64,000 nucleotides of DNA from Sulfuritalea sp. (GTDB taxonomy: Bacteria; Pseudomonadota; Gammaproteobacteria; Burkholderiales; Rhodocyclaceae). The stretch is from assembly GCA_016716965.1 (NCBI GenBank), contig JADJUP010000050.1, forward strand, positions 62,001 through 126,000, in the 5' to 3' direction. The position numbers and the translations under genes are program-made. This document shows positions 25,201 to 40,200 of this stretch, piece after piece (position 1 is the stretch's first letter; each line of letters begins with the position of its first letter). The notes below the pieces were generated by a model. That model ran no database searches. It had not been told where the DNA came from and saw only the letters and a list, made by a program, of their open reading frames with translations.

Positions 25201-28200
25201 GACGGCGATCGCCGATGGCGCCGACCTGATCCTCGTCAAGCGCACCGCCGGCGGCTTCGCGGCCTCCTTCGAGACGCAGGCGCCGATCTTCGGCGATGTG
25301 GTCGCGACCTCGTCGATCGTCACGCTGTCCGGAACCCCGGCCGGCGACGAGGTGTGGACGGTATCGCTGGGCGGCGTCACCTTCAGCGTCATCGCCGCCA
25401 CCGGCGAGACGGTGGCCAGCCTTGCCTCCCGACTGGCCGACGAGATCAACGGCGACGTCACCCCGCAGGCGGTGAGCTTTGTCGCTGCCGCCGAAGGCTC
25501 GCAACTGGTGGTGGTCAACCGTGACGGCACCACGTTCGCCACCTCGTTCCAGATCACGCGCAGTGCCCGCACCACGGTGGATGCCGGCGCCGCCGTGTCG
25601 GCCGTGGCGACCATCGGCGCCGGAATTGCAAGCAACGAGACGGCGACGCTGGTCGTCATCGCCGGTGGTGTCGCGACTTCCGTAGAGTTCACCGATACCG
25701 TTGCCCGCACGGCGGCCGAAGTCGCCGCGGGTCTGGCGGCGCGGCTCAACGTCCTCGCCGCGCAGCTTGGCAATCCGCTGGCGGACTACATCGCCACTTC
25801 GGTCGGCGAGCGGGTCGTGATCATCAACCGCGTCGGCGCCGCCTTCACCGTCGGCAACTTCGCGGTGACCGACGCCACGAGCGCGACGACCACAAGAGTC
25901 GGCTTTGGCGGTACGGCGGTGACCGGCGAGAAATGGACGCTGGCCCTGGTGTTCGAAAATGTCCTCGGTGCCACGGTGAACTTTACACACGACGTCACCA
26001 TCGACGGCGCCGGTGTCGCGAGCCTGGGCGACGTCGCAGCGGCCTTCGCCGCCGTGATCAATGCCGGCGCGGCGCTCGACGAACTCAACGCCGTTATCGA
26101 TGGCGACACGCTGCTGATCGTCAAGCGCAGTGCCGGCGGATTCGCCACGACTGCCGCGGTGACCCCGGCGGGGTCGGCGACCACCACGCCCGCCACCACG
26201 GCAGGCTTCACGGCATTCACCATCAACCTGAGCGGAACGCCGGCGACCAACGAAATCTGGCGGATCAGCATCGGCGGGGTCGACACCGACGTGACAGTGA
26301 GCGGGGCCATCGACACGCTGGCCGAAATCGCCGAGGCGTTCGCGACGGCCATCCGCGGCAATGCGAGCCTGGCGGCCTACACCGCGTCGGCCAAGGGCGG
26401 CAGCCTGGTGATCGTCAAGAACACGGTCGGCAGCTTCACGCCGATCCTCACTGTCACGACGGCGGGTACCCTGGCGACAGCCACCGCGCCGACCGCCTAT
26501 TTGGTAGACCTGAGCGGCACGCCCGTCGTGGGAGATACCTGGCGGGTGACCCTGGACGGCGTGAGCCATTCGGTTGTTGTCGGCGCTACCGTTAACCTCG
26601 GCAATGGCCTGGTAGTCGTGGATACGCTGACCGAAATCGCCCAGGCGCTCGCGCTCGAGATCAACGCCGGGGCGGGTGGTTTCGGCGCTACCGCCGAAAC
26701 CACCCGCATCGTCATTGCCGGCCCGAGCGGGGCGACGATCAGCACCCAGTTCATCTCGCCCGCCACGTCCACGCCGTCCTGGGGCACGGCTGTCACCACA
26801 GCGACTGCGGCCTTCGCCACGCTGACCGGCACGCCGGTGGTCGGCGATCTCTACCGGGTCGACCTGAACGGTGCCACGATCATCCACCAGGTCGCCAACG
26901 GCGAAGGACGCGAAGCCGTGGCGCGTGGCCTGGCGGCGGCGATCAATGCCAGCACGCATCCGGCGCTGGCCGATTTCTCCGCGATCGGCGACGGCAGCCT
27001 GCTGGTCATCGTCAAGCGCAGCGGCGGTGCCTTCGCTCCGGCGTATTCGATCACACTGGCAGCGGGTGGCGGCGTGCGCAGCCTGGCCGCCGGTGCCGCG
27101 ACGCCGACCACCAGCGCGAACACGCCTGACCTTGGCGGCGTCGCGGTTGCCGGCCAGGTGTGGACCGTCCAGCTGACGACCGGTTCGGGTCCGACGCTTA
27201 CCACGATGACGGTGCGCTACGTCGTGCCGTCGGCCAGCGCGACCTTGCAGGAAATCGCCGCCGGACTCGTGGCGGCCGTCAATGCGCAGGCACAGGCCGA
27301 CCTCACCGCGGTTGTCGAAGGCAGCCAGGTGTTCATCGTCAATCGTGCCGGAACAGCATTCAACGCGACCTACTCGGTGGCGCCCGCCGGGTCACTGGCG
27401 CACTCGATCGCGACCAGCAACGCTGCGGTCGACGTCCTCGGCATGGTACGCGCCGGCGACAGGTTTACGATCGACCTGACCGTCGGCTTGCAGGGCGCTT
27501 CGGTGACCTACACCGCGCTCGCCGGTGACACCGCGGCGAAGGTGGCGGCAGCCCTGGCGGCGCTCATCAACAGTTCCGGTGATCCGGATGCGGCGGCCTT
27601 CACGGCGGCGGCAAACGGCAACGGGCTGTTCATCGTCAATCGCGATGCCGTTGCCTTCGTGGCGACGCCGACCCATGTCCAGGCTGCGGCCGGCGTGGCC
27701 GGCGAATCGCTCGCGACGCGCGCCTCGCTGGCGGTGCCGACCTCCACCGTGGTTGCCGGCGAGACCTGGGTCCTGACGCTGACCTCCGGCAATGCCGTGA
27801 CGACCTACAGCGTCGTTGCGACCGCGAGCACGCTGCAGACGGTGCTGGATGACCTCGCCGCCAAGGTCAATGCCGACGGGACAAATGCCTACACCGCGGA
27901 TACCGGAGTCGACAGCCTGCAGGTCTTCCGCGTCGGTGGCGTTGCCTTCGCCGCTAGCCTGGCGGTCCAGGCTGCCGGCGTGCCGGCGATCGACACAGCG
28001 ACCGCGCAGACTGTGCTGGTGGGCCTCAACGGCAATCCGGTGGACGGGGAAACCTGGCGTGCAACGTTGGGCGGTGTGTTCGTCGACTACACGGCGACTG
28101 GCGGCGATACCGTCGCGGACGTTGCCGCTGCCCTTGGCAACCTGATCAGCGCCGCCGACAACCATCTCAGGCTTACCGCAGCGTTCGTCGCGGCGATCAA

Positions 28201-31200
28201 TGCCGAAGGCACATATCAGGCGACGGCCAGCGGTGTCGACCTTTCGCTCTCGGCAATTGGCGTCGCGGTCACGGCGCGCGTCTCGTCGATCCACGGTGCC
28301 ACCGATACCGGCACGGCTGCCAACACCAGCAGCGCGGCGGTCATTACCCTCTCCGGTTCGGTGGTGCAGGGCGACGAGTGGACGCTGCGCCTGTCGGGCA
28401 GCGGGCTCGCGACGAGGACATTCACGGTGTCGGCGGTGAACTTCGGCGACCTGACGACGGTGTCCGAAGCTGGCGTGCTGGTGATCGTCAATCGCAACGG
28501 GGCCGCCCCCGCGGCGCGGGTCGACGTGACGCCCGCGATGCCGGTAAGCGTAGTACCCGAGGCGCCCACCGCGGTGGTGCAACTCCTGGGCAACCCGGTG
28601 ACCGGCGAACTATGGACGGTGAAGCTCGATGGTCGCGACTACACGGCGACCGTGGGAACAGTCGTGACCTCACTCCAGGCGCTGGAAGACATCGCGGCAT
28701 CGCTCGGCACGGCGATCCGCTTCGACAATTCCGTCGAAGGACTCGTGGCGAGGCTGGCGAGTGCGATCAATTTGCGCGGTGGCGCTTACACGGCGCTGGC
28801 CGCGGGCACCGATCTCACCATCACCAGCAGCGGCGCCGCCATCACCGCCGTGCTGAAGAACGGGCAGGGCGCCGTCATCGACGAGGTCGATACCGCCGCC
28901 CTGTCGCTGACACTGAGCTTCGCCGGCGCGAACGTCAGCCATGGCGAAGAGTGGACCGTCCAGCTCGACGCAGCCGGGACGCCGACCATCGTCGCAGCGA
29001 CGGCCTTCGCCCGCTTCTCGGCAGCGAGCGACGGCGCAAGGCTGCTGATCGTCGATCTGTCCGACACGGGATTCACGCCGCAAACGAACATCGTGCCGGT
29101 CAGTGGCTACACGATCTTTGCTACGCCGCCGGTGCAATTCACCGGCTTGCTCGATCGTACGCCGGTCACCGGCCACATCTGGATGCTTACCCTGGCCGGA
29201 CCGAACGGAGCCAGCCAGCGCTTCAGCGTCACCGTGGGTAACACCTATTTCGGTTCGATCGTCGCCGACACCCAGTCGCGCATCGCCACGATCTTCGCCA
29301 GCATGATCAACGACACCGGCCCGGCCTCGCTGCAGGCGACGGCTTCGGGCAATCGCCTGGCGATCAGCAGCCTGGATGCCAGCACATGGGCCGCGTCCTT
29401 CGTCGATACCCATGCACCGGTGGCCCATGTCGGCGTCTTCGAGAGTACCCCGACCAGCGGCCATACCTGGACCGTGACCCTGACCGGACCGGGAGCCACG
29501 CCAACGGTCCAGGACTTCGACCTCCCGATCGGCGCCGGCTACGACCAGGAGCAGATCGCGGGGCTGTTCGCCGACCTGATCAACAGCACCGGTCCACTCG
29601 CGCTGACGGCGATGGCGGAAGGCAATCAATTGGTGATCGTCGCCCGCGACGGCAGTGCCTGGACCGCCGCTTTTGCCATCACCCCGGCGCCGGCGGCAAC
29701 GCCTTCGGCACCGGTAGCGACGCCCATTGTCGGCATGCCGGGCGCGACCGCAGGCTCCACGACGGGGGCCACCACCGTGACCTTTACTGGTTTGCCGCAG
29801 GCACGCGAGGTCTGGTCGCTGACCGTGGGTGGCACCCGCTTCGACCTGTCGATCGGCGAAACCTACACGGTTGCCGGAACACCTGATTTCGTCGGCATCA
29901 GCGCCAGGGCCTACCTCGCCAGGGCGGCACTTGCGGTCGGCACCGCGGCACCGGCCGATGGCGAAGTGTGGAAGGTGACCGTCAGGTTCGGCGGCTATGT
30001 GGCGACCGCCAGCCATACCGCCGTCGGCGGCAGCTCCCTGGCGGATGTCATGCTGGCCCTGGCCACCGGGATCAACATCCTTGGCGAGACACCGTTCCTG
30101 GCTCAGGCCGATGGCGACAGCCTGGTCCTGGCGAATGCGTCGGCCTGGCTGCCGTCGGTCGAGTTCGAGCGCGGCGCGCTTGCCGTGACGCCGACCGTAT
30201 CCTTGCATACCAGCCTCGTTGCCGACAGCGCGCGGGCGCTGGCCACGATCTTCGCCGACCGCGTCAATGCGCTCGGCGGCTTCCATGCCGTCGTTTCGGA
30301 CAACGCGCTCGTCATCGTCCAGCGGGGCGGTGCCGGATTTGCCGCGTTCGAAACGCGGTTCCGTTTCATTCCGGCGCTGGACAACACGACTGACCTTTAC
30401 GACGTCGACCTGGCCGGCAGCGCCGCTTCGATCGAACTGGTAGGCGCGCCGGTGGTCGGCGAGAAATGGACCGTGACCCTGGGCGGCCTGAGCTTCGACT
30501 ATACGGTGGTGCGCGACGACAGCCTGGCCAACGTCGCCCAGGCGCTGGCTGAGCGAATCAACGCCGCTACGAGCGCGGCCGACTATGTCGCCTCGGTCGA
30601 GGGTGATCGCCTGGTCGTCGTCAAGACCAGCGCCGGTGCCTTCGCCAGCGGCATCACCGTTACGCCGGCCAATGCCGCCACCGAGCAGTCGCTGGTGGCC
30701 GACGCCGTCACGCCGCGTGCCTGGACGTCGATCCTTGCCGGCGCGCCGGCGGGCACCGAGACCTGGCGCGTCACGCTGGGCGGCTGGGACTACGACTACC
30801 CGGTCGTGGCCGGCGACACGACGGCCGATATCGCGCTGGCGCTCGCCGCCGCCATCAACGCCCGCAGCCACCTGACCACGTTCTCGGCGACCACCGAGAG
30901 CCGCACGCTGGTGATCGTCGATACCAGCGGTGGCGCCGCTGCGCCGGCTTACACGGTCGGCACCGGCGGCACCTATGTGGCGGATGCGCGCTTTGTTTCC
31001 ACCGGCGTCAGCCTGCAGGCGCCATGGCCGGCGCATCTCTCGGGCACTCCGACGGTCGGCGAAGTCTGGCGCGTCACGCTCAACGGGATCAATCGCGACC
31101 ACGTGGTGATCGCCGGGGAAACGACCGCGGACATCGCCCGCGCGCTGGCCGCGACCATCAACCTCGCCAGTGGCACCACCAGCTACTCGGCGACGGCCGA

Positions 31201-34200
31201 GGGCGACACCCTGTTCATCATCGACCGCAGCAGCGGCGCTCCCTTGCCGCTATACAGGATCAATGGCGTGGCAAATGCCCGCTTTGCCGCCGGAACCAGC
31301 CTGCAGGCGCCTACGGCGGCCGTCACGCTGCCGGGCGGGACATACGCCGCCGGCGTCAACTACACGCTGCTGCTGCGGGTCGGCGAGTTTGCGACGCAGT
31401 ACGCCTACGTCACCGCGGCTTCCGACACCGCCATTGAAGTGGTCAAGGCCCTTGCCGCCGCGGTCAACGTCAATGCCCCGGTCGACTTCACCGCCATTGC
31501 CGACGGTGCGACCCTGGTCGTGGTCAATCGTGCCGGGACCAGCTTCAGCCTCTCCAACGTGGCCGACCCTGCCGCCGAAGGCAAGTTGGCCCGGGTGGAC
31601 CTGACGGCACAAACGCTCTTCGCCGGCGAGGTATGGACCATCATCCTCGACGACGCGACCTTCACCACCACGCACACCCACGTGGTGCTGCCGGGCGAAA
31701 CCCTGAGCGACCTGGCCAGGGAGCTTGCCAACAGCATCGTGTCGAGCGGAGTGGTGACCTTCACCGCGATCGCCGAGGGCGGGCAGGTACTGATCGTCAA
31801 CCTTGCCGGCCAGACCTTCGTCACCACGGTAGACGTGACGCCGGTCGGGCAGGTTTCCATCGTCGAGACACGCAAGTTCAGCGCGCCGCTGGTGGGCAAC
31901 GAGTACTTCTACCGGCCGGTCAACCTGAACACGCGCGTCGACGAGTCGGCACAGGTCGATACGCTCAACATATACAACGGCAGCAGCCCGGCCGATGACA
32001 CGGGTGTCCTCACCGCCGACCACCTTACCGGCCTGGGCATGGGCGGCGACACCGTGATCGCCGGCCGTACGCTGGCCGGCGGCATCATCTACCACAACCT
32101 CGAAGTCCTCAACATCGAACTCGGCAGCGGCAACGACGTGTTCCAGGTCGTTTCGACACATGCCGGCGCCACCAACATTTCGTCGGGTGCCGGCGCGGAC
32201 GACATCCATGTCCAGTCGATCGATGGCCATACCGGCATCGACACCGGCGCCGGGGACGACGAAGTTTGGGTCGGCAGCGAAGCGGCGCCGAACCTGGCGA
32301 CGCCACAGAACCTGCTCGGCACCGTACGCGTGCTGCTGACGATTGTCGGCGGGACCGGCAACGACACGCTGTACGTCGACGACAGTGCGGAAACCGACGG
32401 CGGCGCTGGCGTGCTGACCGGGTCGACGCTGACCGGACTGGGCATGCCGTCGGTTTCCGAGGTGCAGACGATCCGCATCCAGGCGGCGACCGGTGTGTAC
32501 ACCTTGCGCATCGCCGACGAGACCATCGATTCGACCACCGCGACGACCACGCTGGTCGAACTCTCGGGTACGCCGATCGCGGGCGACGACTGGACCATCG
32601 CCATCGGTACCATCGACGGCGTGTATCGCTTCACCGTCGAAGTCGGCGCTCCCGGCGTACCGGCCACGGTGGACGGCATCGCCAAGGCGCTGGCTGCAGC
32701 GATCAACGCGTCGGTCCTGCCGGCGATGGCGAATTTCTCGGCGACGTCCGACGGCGCGATCGTGGTCATCGCCAACATGGCCGGCGACGGCTTCCAGGCC
32801 GTGTTCGAGATCGCGACCAGCGCCATCGCGCCGACGACGGGTGTCGACGAACTGGAAGGCGCCACCGCCGCCACGGTTATCTCCGGCACGCTGGTGTCCG
32901 GCAATGACTGGACCTTCAGCCTCGCCAACCAGGACTTCACCATCGAAGTGGGAACGACCTACTTCGGCACGATCGTGGCGAACACGCATCAGGACATCGC
33001 GAAGATCCTCGCGCGCATGATCAACGAGGATGCGAACCTGCCGGACCACCTCGCCATCGCGCTCGGCGATACCGTGCTCGTGGTAGACCGTTCGCAGTAT
33101 CCGGTCCTGCCGGCGATGACGCTGAGCATCGGCCTCGGTGGTGGCGTGACCGCCGGCTCGATTGCGGTCGATGCCGGCAATACATCCTGGGTCGCGCTGA
33201 CCCTCGCCGGTACGCCGGTCGCAGGCGAACGCTGGTTCGTCACGATCGCCGGGATCGAGTACGGGGTCACTGCCGGCGGAACGCTGGCCGAGATTGCCGC
33301 AGGCCTGGCGACGGTGATCGAAACCACCGGGCCCGCTTCGCTCGGCGCCACTGCCGAAGGCAACACGCTGACGGTGATCGACAGCGCTGGCCGAATCTTC
33401 CCTGCCGACTTCACCATCCAGGTTCGCGCCACCGGCGCGGCAACCGTCACCCCGGGAACGATCGCGCAAGGTGTGAGCGCACCGATTTCCCTGTCGGGAA
33501 CGGTGACCGCCGGCGAGCGCTGGATGCTGACCCTCAAGGTTGGCACCACACTCGCCACGGTGAGCTACACGGCCGGCACCGGCGATACGCTTGCGGCCGT
33601 TGCGCAAGGCTTGGTGCAGGCGATCGAGACCGCCACCGATCCGGTCATCGCGCCGTTCGTCGCGACGGCTTCCGGCACCGTGATCCAGTTGGGCAATGCC
33701 GCATCCGCCTACACCGCATCGATGACCGTGGTCCCGGCGGCCACTGCGTCTGCCGCGAGGACCGACGGCGCCAGTGCCACCTCGGTTGCCCTGACCCTTG
33801 CCGGCGCGCCGGTGGCAGGCGAGTTCTGGTTCGTGACGCTCAATGGCGTCGAGTACGGCGTCAATGCGAGCGGCGGGCTGGCCGAAATCGCCGCCGGTAT
33901 CGCAACCGACATTTCGTTGCACGGTCCGGCGACGCTCAGCGCCACTTCGGAGGGGACGACGCTCATCGTCGTCGATCGCGCCGGCGTGCCGTTCCGCGCG
34001 GATCTCGCGGTCGCAGTACGTGCGGTGGCAAGCGCTACCGTTCCGGGAGGCACGATTGCCCAGAACGCGATCGCGCCAATCACGCTTTCCGGCGCGGTGA
34101 TCGCCGGCGAGACGTGGGTGTTGAACCTGACGGTCGACACAGCGCTTACCGCGGTGAGTTACACCGCGAAGACCGGCGACACGCTGGCGATGGTTGCCGC

Positions 34201-37200
34201 CGGACTCAAGGCGGCAATCGACGCGGCTACCGATCCGGTCGCGCTTCCCTTTGCTGCTTCGGCTTCCGGCGCGGTGCTGCAGTTGAGCAATACCGCGTCG
34301 GCGTTCACCGTGGCGGCAAGCGTGCTGCCCGCGGCTGCCGGCTCCAGCGCCAGACAGACCGCGACAACGCACAGCTTCGACCTGGACGGTGCCGTGCTGA
34401 CCGGTGATCGCTGGATCGTGAGCCTCAACGGCACCCAGTTCTCTGTCGTGGTCGATTCGCTGGTCGATCTCGGCAGCGGCGAAGTGATCGTCGATACGCT
34501 GGAAGAAATCGGCCGCGCACTGGTTCGCGCCATCAATGCCGCGGCGCCGGCGGGCTTCACCGCCTCCCTCGACGGCGATACCCTGCTCGTCACCGAACGC
34601 AGCGGCGCCGCCTTCGTCGCCGATGCGTCGATCGCGCTGGCGACTCCGGTCAGCGGCAGCCTGACGCTGGGCACGGGGTCGGCCATCGTCGTCACCCTGA
34701 GCGGCGATCCGGTGGCGAACGATACCTGGCGCCTGACGATCAACGGCGTCACCAGCCACCAAATCCGCACGGGCGCTGTCCTCGGCACCGGCGACCAGGC
34801 ATTCACGGTCGATACGCTCGACGAAATCGCTGCCGCGCTGGTTGCCTCCATCAACGATCCGGTTGGCGACATCGTCGCCACCCAGGTCGGAAACACGATG
34901 GTTCTCGTCAGCCGGACGGGAGCCGCCTTCACGGCACAGTTCGAACTGGAACTGGCCGCGCCCGCCGCAACGGTGGTCACCACGGCCAGCGGCGTGACCG
35001 CAACGCTAAGTGGCACGCCCAACGTGGGCGACACATGGACCGTTGAACTCGATGCCACCACGTCGCGTTCCGTGAGCTATGGCGAGATCGTCAATGCCGT
35101 CACCGTCGATACCCTGGCCGAGTTCGCGGCGGCCCTGGCCTTCAAGATCGATGCACTGCCCGGATTCACTGCGACGGTCGGCACCGCCCCGAACAGCATA
35201 GATATAGGCACCTCCGGCGGCACGCTGGTAGATCCTTCCGCGCGCATGACGCCGCGGATCGCCGGTTCGGCTGCCGTCGCGCCGGCAAGTGCCGCGACGG
35301 CAACCCTTTCGGGTACGCCGCAATCGGGCGAGACCTGGACCATTACGTTGAACAGCACGACCTCGGTCGCCGTCACCTACAACGACATCGTCAACCTGGT
35401 CACCGTCAATACCTTCGACGAGTTCGTCGAGGCCCTGCGCTTCAAGGTCGATGCGCTGGCCGGCTTCGTCGCCTTCGCAACCGCTTCTGCCGATACCTTC
35501 GCCATCGTCTCCACCGGCGGCACACTGGTGAATCCGGGCGCCATCGTGACCCGCCCGGGCAGCGCCGGCACCGTCACTGGCTCGACATCCAACGCCCGGG
35601 TGCTCACGCTGAGCGGCCTGCCGATCATCGGTGCCACGTGGTCGATCGACGTCGATGGCACACCGGTTTCCGTGCTGGTGAATGCCACGGTGGATACCGC
35701 CGCCGAGATCGCCAAGGCCTTCGCCGACCAGATCAACGGCGGATCGCTTGCGGCCACGCATGGCGCTATCGCCAGCGGCGAGCGGGTGACGATCGTGCGG
35801 ACCAACGGCGCGGCGCCCAGCGTCAGCGCGCTGGCGATTTCCGATGGTGGCCTGGCGAATGTCGGCGCTGGCGCGACGGCAAGCCAGGTCGCCGGCAACG
35901 AAGCCTGGTCGATCGCGTTCGCCGGCGTCCCGGTTGCGGGCGAAAGCTGGCAACTCACGTTCGACGGCCAGGTCAAGACGCTCCCGATAGTTGCGGGAAT
36001 GACGCTGGCCGATGTTGTCGCCGGCCTTGCCGACCTGATTGACGCCACGGCCGGCTATTCGGGCCTTGCCGAGGGAAGCACCCTGGTGGTGGCGCGCAAC
36101 GACGGCAGCAATGTTGCCGTCGCGCCGGTGATCGTGGTCACACCGGTGAATTCGATCAATCAGGTATGGCTGCGGACCGTGACGCTTTCCGGTGCACCGG
36201 TCGCCAACGAGATCTGGTCATTCGTCATCAACGGCAAGACCGCGACCTACGCCGTCCAGGCCGACGACCTGGTCGAAGGCAACGCGGCTGCCCTGGCGCG
36301 GATCGCGAGCAAACTGGCCAAGTACATCAACGATCGCAACGACAATCCGCTCACCGAATTCGACGACTTCGTCGGGCTCTCCGCGGCGGCGAGCGGCGCC
36401 AGGATCGTCATTACCGGCACGACTGCCGCCTTTACCGTTGGAACCTTCACACCGGTGCCCGGCAACTTCGAGGTGGTCGCCGTCGCGTCGGGAACGCGCA
36501 ATACCCTGTCCGGCAGCGTCACGCAAGGCGACATCTGGAGTGTCAGGCTGCTGACGGGCGTGGATGCCGTCGGGAACTTCAGCCATGTTGTCGCGCTGGT
36601 CGATGCCGACGGCGACCCGCTCACGCCGGGCCTGCGCCTGCCGACCCTGGCCGAGGTCGCGTCCGCCCTGGCGGCAACGATCAACGCCGGGGCCTCCGGC
36701 AGTTTCCTGGCCGTTGCCGAAGGCAGCACGCTGGTCGTCGTCAACCAGGTCGGGGCGAGCTTCACCACCCGGCTCAGCGTCGCGCCCGCCGCGGTGATCG
36801 CCGTTTCGCGCAGTTTCGACATTCAGGGCGCGGTGAGCGCCGGCGATACCTGGACGGTGACCCTGACGTCCGGCGGCGTGCCGACATCCGTAAGCATCAC
36901 TGCCGGCAGCACTCTCGCCAGCGTTGCCACTGCGCTTGGCAATGCCATCGACGCGACCGCCGGGTACAAGGCCACGGTGAATGGCACGACATTGATCATT
37001 TCCACCGAGGGCGCGATTGCCGGCAAGGCATTCGTGCTCAACAGCACGTCGCCCGCCGGCGCAATCGCAGAAAAGGTCGTAACCACGACGCGCGAACTGG
37101 TCGTGTTCGGACCGGCTGTTGTCGGCGACGTCTGGACCGTGACCCTGACCGCCGGTGGCGTGACCAGTTCGGTTACGGTGCCGGTGACCAGCGACCTGGC

Positions 37201-40200
37201 TACCCTTGCCGCCAACCTGGCGACGCAGATCAACCTGCTGACCGGGTTCACCGGTTCCGCGAGCGGGTCGGCCATCACCGTGGCGACGGCAGGTGCGAAT
37301 GCGTTCAAGGGTCTCTCCGTTTCGTATGGCGTGGTCCGCAACTTCGCCGACGACACTTCGGATCCGGCCTCAGCGACCGTCGGTGTCGCGCAAGGCGCGC
37401 CGGTAGCGGGCGAAACCTGGCGAGTCACCGTCGCCGGCGTCGATCACGACCATCTGGTCACCGCCAATCAGACGCTTGCCGACGTGATGGCCGCCCTGGC
37501 GCAGCGGATCACCAATGATTCGGCCTTCGACGCGGCGAGTCGCGGCGATACGATCGTGATCCTGGGCTCCGCCAGCTTCGCCATCCCGACGCGGGTCAAT
37601 GGCGCCGTGAATGCCAGCGCTGTCTCTTACAACGGCGGCACCGTGACGATCAGCGGCACGCCGAAGGCGGGTGAGACGATCACGCTGAACCTCGGCGCCA
37701 CGACGCATGTGCATGTGGTTCGCGACGCGGTACCGCTGGCGGAAATCGCCGCAGGCCTTGCCGCCCGACTCAAGGCGGCGGGGATCGAGGCCCGGGTCGA
37801 GGGCGATACGCTCGTCGTCGTGAGCGGGCTCGGCTCTTCCTTCTCCATCGTCGCGGCACAGACAGCGGGCAGCGCAAGCAGGGTCGTGGAGGCGGCTTCG
37901 ACGGTGCGTTACACGCTGGCCGGAACATCTCGCATCGGTGAATCCTGGCGCGTGACGGTCGGCGGCATTGACTACGACTACATGGTCGAGTCGTCGGCGG
38001 TCATCGCTGCGATCCTCGCCGCGGACATCAATGCCTCGGGCTACGTGGTCCGCGCCAGCGTGACGCCGCTGGCGCCGCCGGCACCGACCGCCGGTGAGCT
38101 ATGGTCGGTGCAGGTCGATCTGGGCGGTACGGCGCTGACGGTCGGGTATGCGGCGGTGACCGGCGACAGCATTTCCAGTGTCATGGCGGCGCTGGCCAAT
38201 GCGCTGAATGCGGCGGGAAGCACGCAGTTCGTCGCGAAAGCGGTCGGTGACGACCTGCTGCTGGTCAACCGCACGGCCCTGATGCCGGCGGTGGAGTTCA
38301 AGCGGGGTGCAACGCCGCTGGCGCCGACAGTGGGCGTGGATGCCAACCGGGTGGCATCGACCGAGAATGGCACCATCATCATCGTGCCACTCGCCGGTGG
38401 CTTCACCGCTGCCGGCGCCGCCACGGTCGCCGCACGCAATTCCCTGACGTCGGCCAATGCCACGGTGGCGACGGTCGCACCGACGGCGACTCCGGTCGAG
38501 GGCGAAACCTGGCGGGTGACGATCGGCGCCGGGCTCGACGCCGTGCTTTACAGCCACGTGGTGCAACGCGTGGGCGGCAACCTTCAGACCGTCGCCGAGA
38601 TTGCGGCCATCCTCGCCGGCAAGATCAACACGGGTGCGGTTACCGGCTATACCGCATTCGCCGACGGCAGCATTCTGGTCATTACCCGCACCGATAACAC
38701 CGCAATCGGCACGACGAGCTTCGTCGTTACGCCAGCGGCGGGGATCGTCGTCGATGCCACGACCCCGATCAGTCGCATTGTCAGCTTTGCCGCGGCGGGC
38801 GCCGCGATCCAGGGCGAGGCCTGGTACATCCTGGTCGAAGCCGCCGACGGCGTTTTCGCCTATAGCCACACGGTCCAGGCGGGTGACACCATTGCTGCAC
38901 TCGCGCAGGCCCTGGCCCTTGAGATCAACGCCGACAGCGCCGGCGGCTTCATCGCCTACGCCGACGCCCTCCAGTTGTTCATCGTCGATCGCAGCGGGCG
39001 CAGTTTCGCGGCGCATTTCGAAGTCGCGCTGGCCGACGGCAGGCAGGGCGGGGCTGCAGGGTTGCTGGTGCCGGCGTCGGTGCATGGCATCACGCTGGGT
39101 GGCACGGCAGAAGTTGGCGAGAACTGGACCATCGTGCTTGAATCGTCCGACGGGCTGGAACGCACGTATGGCCACCGTGTCGCCAGCGCCGACTTTGTGA
39201 ATCCCCCGATTCCGCCAGCGACCACCCCGACGCCGCGGACGCCGACCGAGATTCTCGAAGCGCTCGCCGCCGCGCTCGCCGCAGCCATCAACGAGGACCA
39301 GGCCGCGGGCTTTACCGCCTTTGCCGACGGCGCCGAGGTCATCATCACCCAGCGCCAGGGCATGTCCTTCGATGCCGAAGCCGAGATCGTGCCGAAGCTG
39401 CGTGCGGCCGGAACGGTGGATGTCGTCACCGGCAAGACCGGCGAAGGTGCCGAGGTCGTGCCGGCGATCGAGGTCAACCTGGTCAACGGAATTCCGGTCA
39501 CCGGCGCCCACTGGATGCTGCAACTGCAGGTCGACGGCGTGACCTACGGCTTCGATTATGCCGTCACCACCGCCCAGTCCTGGCCGTCGATCGCTGCCGG
39601 CTTTGCCGCAGCGATCAATGCAGCGGCCATCGCCGGCTCGCCGCTGTCCGGCATTACCGCGACGCCGACCGATGAAAACACGCTGCTGATCGCTGACCTC
39701 GGCGGCCGCCGCCTGAGCGGTTCCGTGGTTCTGGTGCCGGTCGCACAGTCGGCGATCGACGGTGGCAGCGCGACCACGACGATGGTCGACCTGATCGGCA
39801 CGCCGCAGGCTGGCGAACCGTGGCGGCTGCGCATCGGCGACCTGCTCTACGAGGTCAAGCTCGGCGATGTCGTGAACCTGGTCACGCTGGGCGATGCCGA
39901 CAATGCGGTGACCCTCGCCGAGTTCGCGGCCGCGCTGGCGTGGAAGCTCAATGCGGATTCGGCAATTGCGCGCACGCTTGATCCGGAAGGCGCGGCAGCC
40001 CGTTACACGGCCTTTGCCGACGGCGCGCGCATCATCATCGTCGATCGCGAAGGCGGCATATTCGAAACCCTGCTCGAGGCCGGTACCATCACCCGCGCCG
40101 AGGGTTACGCCGACATCCAGCTCGACTACGACCTCGACGCCGCCCAGCTGCAGGCGCGCCTGCAGGCGCTGTATGGCTTCGACGATGTTTCGGTGGCGGA

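Noticed and set aside
21554..26959. Long minus-strand open frame (1,801 codons) antisense to the giant gene, with others at 17726-21109, 31250-34762 and 38099-42496
   Set aside because: These arise from the biased codons of a GC-rich repeat gene. They show no domain, and the plus strand has clear repeats and domains throughout.
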